Shown: piece after piece, positions 53,509 through 62,081 of the stretch
How positions within the stretch are numbered: the first letter of the stretch is position 1
Layout: each line of letters starts with the position of its first letter
Assembly (NCBI RefSeq): GCF_014216315.1
Contig: NZ_CP045702.1
Location: 620,001 to 684,000, forward strand
Reading direction: 5' to 3'
From: Streptomyces finlayi
Lineage (GTDB): Bacteria > Actinomycetota > Actinomycetes > Streptomycetales > Streptomycetaceae
DNA: 64,000 nucleotides
Notes under the pieces: model-generated
Database searches by the model: none
The model's input: the letters and a program-made list of their open reading frames with translations, nothing else
What the model was told of the DNA's origin: nothing
Translations under genes and position numbers: made by a program

Positions 53509-53872
53509 TCATCCTGGTTGATATACCACCCAGGTCTTCGGAGTCTCGGACACCTTCACCGCGCTGAGCTCCGGCAGGCCCTCGCACCAGTGGTCGTAGA
53601 TCCATTTCGCAAGGTTCTCTGCCGACGGAGAGGTAGTCTCCATCACCTCATTGAGGTGCCGGTGGTCGAGGGTGGCGTCCACCCACTTCCTGAATACGGC
53701 AAGATCCCGGAAGTCGCGCACGAATCCGCTCTCTGCACGGGCGTCGTCATGTGCGGACAGCTCCAGGACCACGATATAGTTGCCCGTGCATGCGCGCGCA
53801 CGGATGCCCGCCCGGGAGGCGGTCCAGTACGTGGCCGGCCGAGAAGTGCAACTCATTGCTGATGGTGAACAT
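53509..53872 (-). pseudogene. QueD/6-pyruvoyl-tetrahydropterin synthase-like gene with frameshift
   Basis: The minus-strand frame starts at 53872 with MFTISNELHFSAGHVLDRLPGGHPCARMHG. The zinc-site motif HGHNY should follow, but two bases are missing (CACGGGCAACTAT, bases 53776-53788), so the frame shifts and ends at about residue 37. The other frame then carries the remainder in perfect family style: NYIVVLELSAHDDARAESGFVRDF, WVDATLDHRHLNEVMETTSPSAENLAKWIYDHW. One of the three zinc-binding histidines is lost. An intact protein would be about 121 residues. Either a true pseudogene or a sequencing error. Confidence 0.8.
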
Positions 53873-53956
53873 GGCCGCTCCCGCCTTCCTCGCCCGGGGC
53901 TCGCCGCTCGCCGCAGCACCGTCGCACCCGTTGCCTTTCTTCCCGGCGACGCGCCA

Positions 53957-54082
53957 TCAGGCCTCGGGCCGGGCCTCGCCCGGATGCAGGATGCGGGCGA
54001 GAAAGGCCTTGGTGCGGGGGTGTTCCGGTCGGGCCAGCACATCCTCCGGGGCGCCTTCCTCCACCACGAGGCCGTCGTCCAT
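53957..54082 (-). pseudogene. C-terminal fragment of an amino-acid ABC transporter ATPase
   Basis: Forty-one codons read MDDGLVVEEGAPEDVLARP then HPRTKAFLARILHPGEA before a stop. This is the end of GlnQ/HisP-type ATPases (the MD-G-V-EEG-P--V segment follows the switch His). Nothing of the nucleotide-binding domain remains upstream, where the plus-strand gene starts at 54091. Too short to be functional. Confidence 0.7.
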
Positions 54083-54090
54083 GAGTTGAG

Positions 54091-54468
54091 GTGAAATCCG
54101 TGACAGTGCAGTTCGAGGTCTGGAATCCGGGGCGCACCGAGAAGTCGATCGGCCTCGACGAGGTGCGGGAGGCGTATCGCAGCCTGCCGGACGGGGTATC
54201 GGCCATCTTCACGTGGAACGACTGTGAAGAGGAGTGCCTCATCGTCGCTGTCGAACCCGAATTCTCCGTCGTGACCATGGGTCGTGACGCGTCGTTCTGG
54301 AATCTCAAGATCTCCGACGACACGGAGGAGGTCGAGATCAGGATGGGGGCCGACGACTTCACGTGGCTCCGCGGCTGTCTGTTGCCACGGGACATGGGGG
54401 TGGAGGTCCTGCTCAAGGCCAAGGATTTCGACTCGTTGTTCTGGGAGTACTCATGGGCTGACGGATGA
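54091..54468 (+). CDS. acidic hypothetical protein, possibly immunity-like
   Basis: The product has 125 residues, strongly acidic and rich in Trp and Phe (VQFEVWNPGRTEKSIGLDEVREAYRSLPDG, FTWNDCEEECLIVAVEPEFSVVTM, WLRGCLLPRDMGVEVLLKAKDFDSLFWEYSW). It looks like a small single-domain alpha/beta protein without membrane segments. Acidic proteins of this size in accessory DNA are often immunity proteins, but I recognise no family. The GTG at 54091 or at 54100 could start it; its 5' end directly abuts the ABC remnant on the other strand. Confidence 0.55.
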   Translation: MKSVTVQFEVWNPGRTEKSIGLDEVREAYRSLPDGVSAIFTWNDCEEECLIVAVEPEFSVVTMGRDASFWNLKISDDTEEVEIRMGADDFTWLRGCLLPRDMGVEVLLKAKDFDSLFWEYSWADG

Positions 54469-54792
54469 GTCCTCCTGACACACGGATCACAGCCTGACCG
54501 CTGACACCACCGGTAGCCGGGCAACCCCCGCGCAGGTTCCCCTGCGGGGCGGTTCTCTGTAGGCCACTCGTACGCCGAATTGAGGGGTGGCCGTGTCTGC
54601 AACCCTGTGTGCCACGGTCATGTCTTGGGCTTGGTGGCGAGTTCGTGGACGTGGGTGGAGACCAGCGCGAAGGCGCTGCGAGCTCACCGCAGGCTGCGCA
54701 CTCGACGACGCGGCGTGACGGGTGATGGCCGGACGCACGCGTGGGACATGTCGCTGGTGGTTCGCCGCAGGTCCCACGTGGTTGCGTACAGC
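54469..54792. other. 324-bp region without a convincing gene
   Basis: All frames are interrupted or have poor codon structure. Codon-position GC bias is weaker than in the neighbouring genes. A short minus-strand stretch (RSAFALVSTHVHELATKPKT, about 54606-54665) has protein-like character and could be a decayed gene end. Confidence 0.4.
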
Positions 54793-55059
54793 TCAGATCG
54801 GCCGGTCTGCCGCCAGCCCGACGAACCCGGCCCATACGTGGGGCGAGACAGTCAGGACCGGTCCAGCGGTGACCTTCGAGTCCCGGATGTGTACGGCTCC
54901 GGGGGCGGCGGCCACCTCTACGCACTCGCCACCACCACCAGTGCTGTAGCTGCTCTTGAACCAGGCGACCTCTACACAGTCGCCCCCCTCAGCACCGCTG
55001 TAGCTGCTCTTGAACCAGGCAAGTTCCGGAGCTGCGACCGAAGTCTCTGCGATGTTCAT
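54793..55059 (-). CDS. DUF397 protein with an internal 54-bp tandem duplication
   Basis: The 88-residue protein contains the DUF397 W-F-K-S-S-Y-S motif twice: AWFKSSYSGAEGGDCVEV and AWFKSSYSTGGGGECVEV, followed once by the rest of the domain (VHIRDSKVTAGPVLTVSPHVWAGFVG). The reading frame is kept. It is coupled to the upstream XRE gene by an ATGA overlap, as in the first cluster at 4.4-5.5 kb. The duplicated half-domain is unusual. Confidence 0.88.
   Translation of the reverse strand: MNIAETSVAAPELAWFKSSYSGAEGGDCVEVAWFKSSYSTGGGGECVEVAAAPGAVHIRDSKVTAGPVLTVSPHVWAGFVGLAADRPI
54913..55020. repeat. two tandem 54-bp units inside the DUF397 gene
   Basis: The 24-base core starting GCTGTAGCTGCTCTTGAACC occurs at 54943 and 54997, exactly 54 bases apart, with the remaining positions partly diverged. 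The duplication adds 18 residues without a frameshift. Confidence 0.88.
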
Positions 55060-55935
55060 AGCTCTCCCAGCAACTTCTCGACGAATCTCAGGGTCTCGCG
55101 CGGAGTAAGAGCCTGGGACCGGATGATCCCATAGCGCGCTGCCGCGAGACGGACCTCTTCGCGGTTCGTCAGCAGGCTACTTCGCGCTTGGACCTCCATG
55201 TACGTGAGCTGCTCTCCGCCCTTGCGCATGATGACCGTGAACGGGCCATCCACGCCCGCGTTGTCCTCGCGGTCGAGGGGCATGACCTGGATCTCGACAT
55301 TGCGCTTCTGACCGATGAAGGGCAGCTGTTCGAACTGCCCTCGCAGCACCGCTCTTCCGCCAAGTGGCCGACGCAGAACGGTCTCTTCGAGCACGAAGCT
55401 GAGCAGCGGCGCAGGCCAGCGGTTGAAGATCTCCTGCCGAGCGAGACGGCCTGCCACGCGCAGCTCGATCGTCTCTCGTCCAGCAGCGGGCGCCGCATTG
55501 CGAGCAACGCCCGCATGTACGCCTCCGTCTGCAATAGCCCCTTGACCACGTGCGTGTCATAGGCGCTCAGCTCGACCGCCTCCGCCTCCAAGCGCGCCAT
55601 ATCCCGGAAGAACGCGGGGTACTGCGCCCGCCCCATCTCCTCCTTCAGCGCCTTGAGCCCCCCCCGGCACCCAGAACCTCATCCGCCAGGTCGATGAACG
55701 TCGGCGGCGGAATGCGGCGCCCCTGCTCGAACGAAGCGATCGACTGCGCCGCGAATCCCACCCGCTTCCCGAACTCCGTCCGGTCCAAACCCGCCCGCAC
55801 CCGCAGCAGCTTCAGCTGCCTCCCGAACGCGGTCACCACGCCCGAACCCGGCTCGTCCTCCGTACGTGACCCGGCGTCATGCTGCTCGCCCGGCTCGCCC
55901 CGTTCGCCCAGCCCCGTCGGCTCCGAAGTATCCAT
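55056..55935 (-). pseudogene. WhiJ-like XRE/DUF5753 regulator gene with two frameshifts
   Basis: The N-terminal part (from ATG at 55935) carries a clear helix-turn-helix (FGRQLKLLRVRAGLDRTEFGKRVGFAAQSIASFEQGRR) and runs off frame at a run of eight Cs (55659-55666). The next frame has GRAQYPAFFRDMARLEAEAVELSAYDTHVVKGLLQTEAYMRALLAMRRPLLDE, and then a missing base near 55474-55479 moves the sequence to the third segment, AGRLARQEIFNRWPAPLLSFVLEETVLRRPLGG through LRFVEKLLGEL. All DUF5753 landmarks are present in order, so the gene was intact recently or the sequence has errors. It is divergent from an ATPase gene. Confidence 0.85.
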
Positions 55936-56083
55936 CGGCCTCACCACCTCACCGGCCCAACGCCGCGCCCCGGACACCGTCACGCGGCATGCCACGTACA
56001 TACCGCACACCATCACGTACAACCAGCACTCGACGGTGCGTCACTACTGGTCACGCTACGCCACCGAGCGTCACCGTGAAGGC

Positions 56084-56599
56084 ATGACGAGCAAGCAGCC
56101 ACTCCCCGTACGCCCCACCCGCACCACCCAACCCCTGTTCCCCTGGCACCACTTCACGATGCGCTTCAGCTCCACCCCACGCGGCGCCCGTCTCGCCCGA
56201 CGCCTGGCCGGAGAACAACTCGACGCCTGGGGCATCCCCTACGCGAGCGATGCCCATGACGTGCTGACGCTGATCGTGGCTGAGCTCAGCGCGAACGCCG
56301 TACACCACGGGCACGTACCCGGACGTGACTTCCGCCTTCGGCTGTCCGCGGAGGGCCGGGCCATCCGCGTGGAGGTCACCGACACGCGCGGCGAAAGCGT
56401 CCCCGTCCTCGCTGAACCGTCGGACGATCTGGACGGAGGCCGCGGCCTGCTCCTGGTGGCCGCTCTCACCGACCGCTGGGGCTGGTACCCGTGCGTCGAC
56501 GGGCCCGGCAAGACGGTCTGGGCGACATTCACCGTGACCGGTCACATCGAAGCGCACTGCGTCACCGGCGACGGCTGCAATCCGCCGGCCGAGTCGTAG
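56084..56599 (+). CDS. ATP-binding regulatory protein (RsbW/HATPase_c_2 type), second copy
   Basis: The 171-residue protein has LIVAELSANAVHHGHVPGRDF (N box) and RVEVTDTRG...DGGRGLLLVAALTDRWGW (G boxes). It is a second member of the family represented at 5743, and also lies divergent from an XRE/DUF397 pair. Anti-sigma or partner-switch role inferred. The ATG at 56084 is preferred by position; the extra in-frame codons upstream overlap the XRE gene promoter. Confidence 0.87.
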   Translation: MTSKQPLPVRPTRTTQPLFPWHHFTMRFSSTPRGARLARRLAGEQLDAWGIPYASDAHDVLTLIVAELSANAVHHGHVPGRDFRLRLSAEGRAIRVEVTDTRGESVPVLAEPSDDLDGGRGLLLVAALTDRWGWYPCVDGPGKTVWATFTVTGHIEAHCVTGDGCNPPAES

Positions 56600-56633
56600 G
56601 CCGCCCCGCCGGGATCGCGATTGGCGCGCAAGT

Positions 56634-57149
56634 TCAGAACGCCTGCATGTACACCCGAGTGCTGTCGGCGTCCAGTTCAAGAACGTGGATCTCGATCCAC
56701 CCGACCCCACCCCGTCGCTTGTCACCCACGCAGGGCGGACACACCCCCGCCCAACGGGCGCCCTTCTGGGTCTGAGGCTCAGGTAGACCGAGGTGCCCGA
56801 AGAGTTCGGTCGCGGGCGGAAGGTCGTGGTTCCTGGTCCGCAGTGGCTTCTCGGGACGGAGACCTTCCGCGATCCCCACGGCAGACTTCTCGTCGGTGAC
56901 GAACGAGAGCAGGTAGATGTCTTCCTGTGGGTTGACCTGAACGGCGCCCTTCACCTCCTCCGCGCCCTCGGGCACCTTCACCTTCATGAACGCGGACGCC
57001 TCGGAAGCACCCATACCCTTCCCCCAGCGCGCGGTACGTCCATCGGCCACGCTCGGATCGTCAGCGTCGGCATTCGCGCAGGAGGTAAGGAGCAGTACGG
57101 CACAGAGAGCCGCGAACAGGCGTGTCCAGTGGGCGGAGCGAGTGTTCAC
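56634..57149 (-). CDS. hypothetical lipoprotein
   Basis: The 171-residue protein has a signal with lipobox LLLTSC (Cys near residue 25), then a region that resembles a small beta domain (FMKVKVPEGAEEVKGAVQVNPQEDIYLLSFVTDEKSAVGIAEGL) and a C-terminal CPPCVGDKRRGGVGWIEIHVL segment. The Cys-x-x-Cys motif might bind a metal or form a disulfide. The GTG at 57149 is preferred because a Shine-Dalgarno GGGGAGG precedes it. Function unknown. Confidence 0.78.
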   Translation of the reverse strand: MNTRSAHWTRLFAALCAVLLLTSCANADADDPSVADGRTARWGKGMGASEASAFMKVKVPEGAEEVKGAVQVNPQEDIYLLSFVTDEKSAVGIAEGLRPEKPLRTRNHDLPPATELFGHLGLPEPQTQKGARWAGVCPPCVGDKRRGGVGWIEIHVLELDADSTRVYMQAF

Positions 57150-57186
57150 CCTTGGCCTCCCCTGACCTCTACGGCGCATGTGCGGT

Positions 57187-57224
57187 GCACCGGCCATCAC
57201 TACGTGCACCGGCCATCACTACGT
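57187..57224. repeat. perfect 19-bp tandem duplication in a gene gap
   Basis: GCACCGGCCATCACTACGT is present twice head to tail between the lipoprotein and the DHFR-family gene. Function not apparent. Confidence 0.95.
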
Positions 57225-57236
57225 GTGCCGGGCCGC

Positions 57237-57837
57237 TCAGCGGGCCCGGTCGTAGACCATGGCCATCTCGCCCAGTTCGCCGGTCTGCTGATGGGTGAGC
57301 CTCCACTGCGACGGCGGCAGGCCGTCGTCGAAGAGCCGCTGTCCGCCCCCGGCGATCTCGGGAAAGATCATGAGATACAGCCGGTCGAGCAGGTCCGCCG
57401 ACAGCAGCGCCTTGATCACGCTCGCGCTGCTGTTGACGAGGATGTCACCCCCCGCCGTCGGCCTTGAGTGCGGCGACGACGTCATCGGCGGGGGCGTTCA
57501 CCACCCGGCTGCGTTCCCAGGGAGCTTCGGTGAGAGTGGTCGAGAAGACCACCTTTTCCGTGCCGACCAGCCACTTCGCATAGCCGCGGTCACGCGGGTC
57601 GGCGCTCTCGTCGTCGGCGACCGTCGGCCAGTACGCCAAGAAGCCTTCGGCGTTGACCCGGCCGAGCACCGCCGTCGTCGCTCCCTCCCAGATGCGGGTG
57701 AGGTGGTCGCGCGCCACCTCGGTGGTCACGTACGGGGCGAACATCCCGAAGTCGCTCGGCCCGCCCGGACCGTGGTAGCGCCCGTCGAGGGTGAGGGCCA
57801 GGTTCGCGGCCACTCGGCGGCCGGTCGGGTCTGTCAT
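57237..57837 (-). pseudogene. DHFR/RibD-family protein gene with a homopolymer frameshift
   Basis: From ATG 57837: MTDPTGRRVAANLALTLDGRYHGPGGPSDFG, AVLGRVNAEGFLAYWP, KVVFSTTLTEAPWERSRVV, then ALKADGGG followed by a TGA. The next frame continues exactly where expected with GGDILVNSSASVIKALLSADLLDRLYLMIFPEIAGGGQRLFDDGLP. The shift falls at a run of six Cs (57448-57453), one more than needed. The family catalyses NADPH-dependent reductions; intact relatives are about 200 residues. It overlaps the upstream ArsR-SRPBCC gene by four bases (ATGA). Confidence 0.87.
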
Positions 57838-58697
57838 TGCGTGCTCCTCGTCCCGGTTCCGTGCGAGCCCGCGGCGAGGGTCGCCGCGAGTTTGTCGAGG
57901 CTCTGGCCGAAGCCGGTCTCGATGCCTGCGATGAAGTCCGCGGATTCGACGGTGCTGTCGGTGATCCGCCAGTGGACGTCGAGCTCCGTGCCGGTGCCGG
58001 TGGCGGTGCCCGTGCCGGCGGGCCGGAGGCCGTAGGCGACGTGCGCGGTGAAGGCGGGGCCGCCGTCGGGCAGCAGCGGGGAGAGCCGGTAGACGAGGCG
58101 CTCTCCCGGGCGTACGTCCTCGACGAATCCCTCCGCGCGCCCGGCGGCCACGTCGGAGCCGTCGGCGTCCTCCACGTCGCGGTACTCGTGGACGATCCGC
58201 CCGCCCGGCCGGGCCTCGAAGAGGAGCTCGGAGACGCGCAGATCGTCGGGCGTCCACCACCGAGCCAGCAGCGAGGCTTCGGTCAGGTGGCGCCAGACCA
58301 GGTCGGGGCGTCCCGCCAGCGACCGGCGGAACGTGAACGAGCGGCCGTCGGCCCACCCCGGTTCCTCCGCGGCGAGCCGCTCGGCGCGGAGAGCGCTCCC
58401 GTACCGGTCATAGGTCGCACGTGGGCCGTCGGGCTGCTCCGCCGTATCGGCGAGACGGCTGAGCACGTCCGCGAGGTCCCGCAGGGGACCGGGCCGGAGA
58501 GCGTAGATGCGGCGCTGACCGGTGCGCTGGGAGGTGACGACGCCCGCACGTTCAAGGGTTTGCAGGTGCTTGGTCGTCTGCGGCTGGCGCGCCTCTGCCA
58601 GCTGGGCGAGGACGCCGACCGAGCACGGTCGCTCGGCCAGCAGGCTCACGAGCCGCCAACGGGCCGGGTCGGCCAACGCGGTAAGGAGTGCTTCCAT
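57834..58697 (-). CDS. ArsR winged-helix fused to SRPBCC/AHSA1 domain
   Basis: The 287-residue protein has an N-terminal ArsR-type winged helix (MEALLTALADPARWRLVSLLAERPCSVGVLAQLAEARQPQTTKHLQTLERAGVV) and a C-terminal AHSA1/SRPBCC domain (FTFRRSLAGRPDLVWRHLTEASLLARWW, WRITDSTVESADFIAGIETGFGQSLDKL). Such fusions occur in actinobacteria and are thought to sense a ligand bound by the SRPBCC pocket. No arsenic-type Cys cluster is present. A strong palindrome lies directly upstream. It is cotranscribed with the DHFR-family gene, a common pairing. Confidence 0.9.
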   Translation of the reverse strand: MEALLTALADPARWRLVSLLAERPCSVGVLAQLAEARQPQTTKHLQTLERAGVVTSQRTGQRRIYALRPGPLRDLADVLSRLADTAEQPDGPRATYDRYGSALRAERLAAEEPGWADGRSFTFRRSLAGRPDLVWRHLTEASLLARWWTPDDLRVSELLFEARPGGRIVHEYRDVEDADGSDVAAGRAEGFVEDVRPGERLVYRLSPLLPDGGPAFTAHVAYGLRPAGTGTATGTGTELDVHWRITDSTVESADFIAGIETGFGQSLDKLAATLAAGSHGTGTRSTQ

Positions 58698-58704
58698 GAC
58701 CCGT

Positions 58705-58740
58705 ACATTCCCCCACAGGAATATTCCTGTCAAGGAATGT
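58705..58740. promoter_or_regulatory. nested palindromic operator upstream of the ArsR-SRPBCC gene
   Basis: A perfect 16-bp palindrome ACAGGAATATTCCTGT (58715-58730) is flanked by ACATTCC (58705-58711) and GGAATGT (58734-58740), making a larger nested inverted repeat. It sits 18 to 43 bases before the start codon. ArsR repressors bind such dyads, so autoregulation is likely. Confidence 0.8.
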
Positions 58741-58787
58741 TAGAGGACAGGGTGGGAGAGTCACGGAAGCTCCCGGGGGTGCGGTGC

Positions 58788-59471
58788 CTACCGTGGGAGC
58801 CGGTCGGCCAGGCCGCTCCCCCAGGCCCAGGCGGCGATACCCACCCGGTTGCGGGCCTTCAACTTCGCCTGGATGTTAGCGATATGGGTCTTGGCCGTGC
58901 CCGCCGAGATGAAGAGCGTCCCGCCGATCTCGGCGTTGGTGAGGCCCTCGGCGACCAGACGCGCGATCTCCTCCTCCCTGGCCGTGAGAGGCGACGGGGC
59001 AGCGGGCGCCGAACGGTCCGGGGCAGCGGGGGCGGCGAGGGTCTGGAGCAGGCGGACCGTGATCTGGGGGCTGATGAGGATGTCCCCGGCCATCGCCGCC
59101 CTGACCCCCTCGATCAGCAGCCCGGGGCCCGAGCGCTTGAGGAGGAACCCGCAGGCGCCGTCACGCAGTGCGGTGCGTACGTAGTCGTCGTGGTCGAAGG
59201 TGGTGACGACGAGGACCCGCGTCGGATCGGGTACGCCGGGGCCGGCGAGGCGACGGGTGAGTTCGAGGCCGTCCAGACCCGGCATACGGATGTCGGCGAG
59301 GACCAGGTCCGGCCTCAGCTCGTGGGCGAGGCCGACGGGGATGAGGCCGTCCGCCGCCTCGCCGACCACCGTCATGTCGGGCTGGGAGTCGAGGATCAGA
59401 CGGAAGCCGCTGCGGACATCGTCCTGCTCGTCGGCGATGAGGATGCGGGTCGGACCTGGGGCGTTCGTCAT
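58788..59471 (-). CDS. NarL/LuxR-type response regulator
   Basis: The 227-residue protein has a receiver domain (ILIADEQDDVRSGFRLIL; phospho-acceptor Asp in LVLADIRMPG; Thr in VVTTFDHDDYV; Lys in GFLLKRSG) and a C-terminal LuxR helix-turn-helix (LTAREEEIARLVAEGLTNAEIGGTLFISAGTAKTHIANIQAKLKARNR). It is coupled to the histidine kinase by an ATGA overlap with AAGGAG upstream. It is the output partner of the kinase. Confidence 0.93.
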   Translation of the reverse strand: MTNAPGPTRILIADEQDDVRSGFRLILDSQPDMTVVGEAADGLIPVGLAHELRPDLVLADIRMPGLDGLELTRRLAGPGVPDPTRVLVVTTFDHDDYVRTALRDGACGFLLKRSGPGLLIEGVRAAMAGDILISPQITVRLLQTLAAPAAPDRSAPAAPSPLTAREEEIARLVAEGLTNAEIGGTLFISAGTAKTHIANIQAKLKARNRVGIAAWAWGSGLADRLPR

Positions 59472-60581
59472 GGCGTCTCCTTCGGGAGGACGGCCGGCAG
59501 GACGGCGGTGAGCCGCCAGCCGCCGTTTCCGTGCGGTCCCGCCGAGAGGGTTCCGCCGAGGGCCTGGGCGTGCTCGGTGAGGGCGGGGAGGCCGAGGCCG
59601 CCCTGGGAGGCACGGCGGCGGGCAGGGGCGGGGCGGGCTCCGCGGTCGTTGGTGACCCGGATCTCCACGGTGGTGGCCGTGGGGAAGAGTGCGACGGTGG
59701 CGCGGGGCGCGTCGGGTGCGTGCCGTCGGATGTTGGTCAGCGCCTCGACGACGATGCGGTACGCCGCCGCACCCGCCTCGCGGGAGAGAGCTTCCACGGC
59801 CGGGGCGGGTAGGTCCAGATGCGCCTCCGTGGCTCCTGCGGACGTGAAATCCGATACGAGAGAAGGGAGTTGGGAGACTCCTGGCAGTGGTTCCGTGGCA
59901 TGGGCCTCCGGACCGTGCAGCATCCGCACGGTCCGGTCCATCGCGGCCAGGACGTTCAGGCCCGCCTTCTCGATGCGCTCCAGGGCGAGCACCGCCTGGA
60001 CGGGGTCGGTGGCGGCCACGAAGCGGGCCGCCTGGGCCTGGACGACGATCCCGCTGATGTCATGGGCCACGAAGTCGTGCAGATCGCGGGACAGGTGCAG
60101 GCGCTGGGCGCTGCGGGCCTCCGCCACGGCCCGCCCGCGGCGGAGTTCCTGGCTGCGGGGGTAGGCGCCCGCAGCCACCGCGGCGGCTGCGGGAAGGAGC
60201 CAGAACGTGGCGATCCCCACGTCCTCGAGGAAGGACTCGCCCGTGACCAGCGGCACGGGCCAGAGGGTCACGGCGAGGACGGCCGGGGGGAGGGCCCACA
60301 TGAGTGCGCGCAGCGGGGGACCAGCGGGTGACCGCTGCCAGGAAGAGCAGGAGGACGACGGCGTCCCCCAGCTTCCAGCCGGAGTCGATACGGCCCGGGG
60401 GTACGACGAAGCTGGTGATCAGGGAGAGAACCGCGCAGGCCGTGGCCGGACCGGCGAGACGGCCGAGCCGCTGACGAACTCCGGCGCGGGGTCGGGCAAC
60501 CGCCCACAGCAGCGCGCCGACAGCCACGAACGACGGCAGAGCGCCAAGCGCCTCGACGGCCCGGTCGGTTGATTCCCCCAT
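59468..60581 (-). pseudogene. sensor histidine kinase (HisKA_3 type) with an apparent frameshift
   Basis: From ATG 60581 the first frame gives membrane helices (ALPSFVAVGALLWAVARPR, VVLLLFLAAVTRWSP). The frame then shifts at the G5 run at 60315-60319 (five Cs on the coding strand, one too many) and the next frame continues with MWALPPAVLAVTLWPV, the H box HLSRDLHDFVAHDISGIVVQAQ, the N box RIVVEALTNIRRHAP and the G box GGLGLPALTEHAQALGG. Correcting one base would restore a full kinase of about 370 residues. If the shift is real, a shorter kinase could still start at the in-frame ATG near 60301. Confidence 0.82.
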
Positions 60582-60761
60582 GGTGATCAGCGTACGGGCG
60601 GGCGGCCCCGCGGGCTCTCTGCCGAACGGCATAGGAAGGCCGGCCGACGGCGCGGTCTTTGTGCCGATCGGCGGATGGGTGCGCAGGGGTGCCGACGGCG
60701 AAGCTTGAGCCGTCCCACCGGTTTCGTGGACAGACACCCGTTCCGTACAAGGGAGTTCCTC

Positions 60762-61437
60762 ATGCGCACCACCGCAGTCGGCGCCACGGCGGCCGTCGCC
60801 GTCCTCGCCGGACTCATCGCTGCCGGGCCTGCCCCCGCGGCCCCGCCTTCATCCGCCGGGAGACAGCCCGCGAAGACGGAGAGGACGTCGAACACGGAGA
60901 GGACGGAGAGGACCGCGAGCGTGCACGGCACGCATCTCCTACGTCGAGTCGGCCGACGACGTCATCCGCTTCAGCGTCCACGCCGAACAGAAGCCGTTCA
61001 GCAGGCCGTTGCCCTCCGTCGCCCCCGAGGGGATGTCCACGGACGCCGTGGGCACACTGAAGTTCTCCCACACCTCCCCTGACGGTGGAGAAACGGGGTG
61101 GGCGCAGGCCCGGGTGGACTGTCTGGTCACCAGTCCCCGGATGGCGACCCTGACGGCGGTCGTGACGAGATCGAACGTATCGGAGGCCGGTGCCCGGTTG
61201 GGGATCAGCGTCCAGCAGGGGACCAGGGGCGAGCCCGACCGGCTCGGCTTCTCCTGGGGGGTGGTGAACTTCGACCCCGGGAACGTCGATGAGAGCGGCA
61301 CGCCCGTAGTGCCGCCGGCAGGCACGTGCATGGCCCCCGCCCCCTTCACGACCGTGATCAACGGCGGTTACGAGGTCGTCCACGCGGAGATCAAGAAGTC
61401 TCCCGGGTCCCCCGAGGGAGCCGACCGCCGTGACTGA
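60762..61437 (+). pseudogene. secreted protein gene, split by a frameshift
   Basis: The start at 60762 follows AAGGGAG and encodes a signal peptide (MRTTAVGATAAVAVLAGLIA...APAAPP). After about 50 residues the frame breaks inside a repeat-like GAGAGGACG stretch (about 60870-60930). The next frame gives ARISYVESADDVIRFSVHAE and FSHTSPDGGETGWAQARVDCLVTSPRMATLTAV, ending with GGYEVVHAEIKKSPG. A contiguous protein of about 225 residues is implied. Domain unknown; two Cys may form a disulfide. Confidence 0.7.
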
Positions 61438-61972
61438 CACCCTGACCGCCGAGCCGCCCGTGGCGCACGCGCTCCAGGTCCCCCGCTCCGTCCGCCTGTC
61501 GGCGCAGGCCGCCGCGCTGACGCTCGTGCCGTCCGGACTGTGGCGTATCGCGATGGCTCTGGGCTGGGACTCCGGATTCACCGATGAACTCGGGCCGGAG
61601 CACTTCCCCGGCAAGGGGTCCTTCTACCTCGTCGGACTCAGTCTGCTCGCCGAGGCGTTCGGGCTGCTCACGCTGGGCCTGATCCACCGCTGGGGCGAGG
61701 AGCTCCCGCGCTGGGTACCGGTCCTGGGCGGACGGAACGTTTCCGTATACGCCGCGGTCGTCCCCGCCTCGCTGGGTGCGGCGCTCGTCACCTCCGTCAC
61801 ATGCGCCGGTGCCTTCAGCTGGAACAGTGCGGAGAACATGGGCGCCGCCGGCTCCCCCGACGGCATCCACTACTGGGTGATGACCGCCTGCTACGCACCC
61901 CTGCCGGCCTGGGGGCCACTGCTCGCGGTGGTCACGGTGGCCTACTACCGCCGTCGGCGCCGGGTGCGCTGA
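61430..61972 (+). CDS. small multi-helix membrane protein
   Basis: The 180-residue protein has about four membrane helices (RLSAQAAALTLVPSGLWRIAM, FYLVGLSLLAEAFGLLTLGLI, VSVYAAVVPASLGAALVTSVT, WGPLLAVVTVAYYRRRR). No enzyme motif is visible. The GTG at 61430 overlaps the end of the upstream secreted-protein gene. Function unknown; related proteins are common and unannotated in Streptomyces. Confidence 0.8.
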   Translation: MTDTLTAEPPVAHALQVPRSVRLSAQAAALTLVPSGLWRIAMALGWDSGFTDELGPEHFPGKGSFYLVGLSLLAEAFGLLTLGLIHRWGEELPRWVPVLGGRNVSVYAAVVPASLGAALVTSVTCAGAFSWNSAENMGAAGSPDGIHYWVMTACYAPLPAWGPLLAVVTVAYYRRRRRVR

Positions 61973-62081
61973 GAACGCGGTCGGGCATCGGTCAGGAATC
62001 ACGTGACTGATGTCAGGTGGTGCACCCGCCGGCAAGGGCCGTCCGGAAGGCGCGCGCCGGCTGGGCGGCGCTCCAGTCACA

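Noticed and set aside
56550..56563. A fifth LacI box (ATCGAAGCGC then ACTGCG)
   Set aside because: Only the left half matches TCGAAGCGCTTCGA and it lies inside the ATPase coding sequence.
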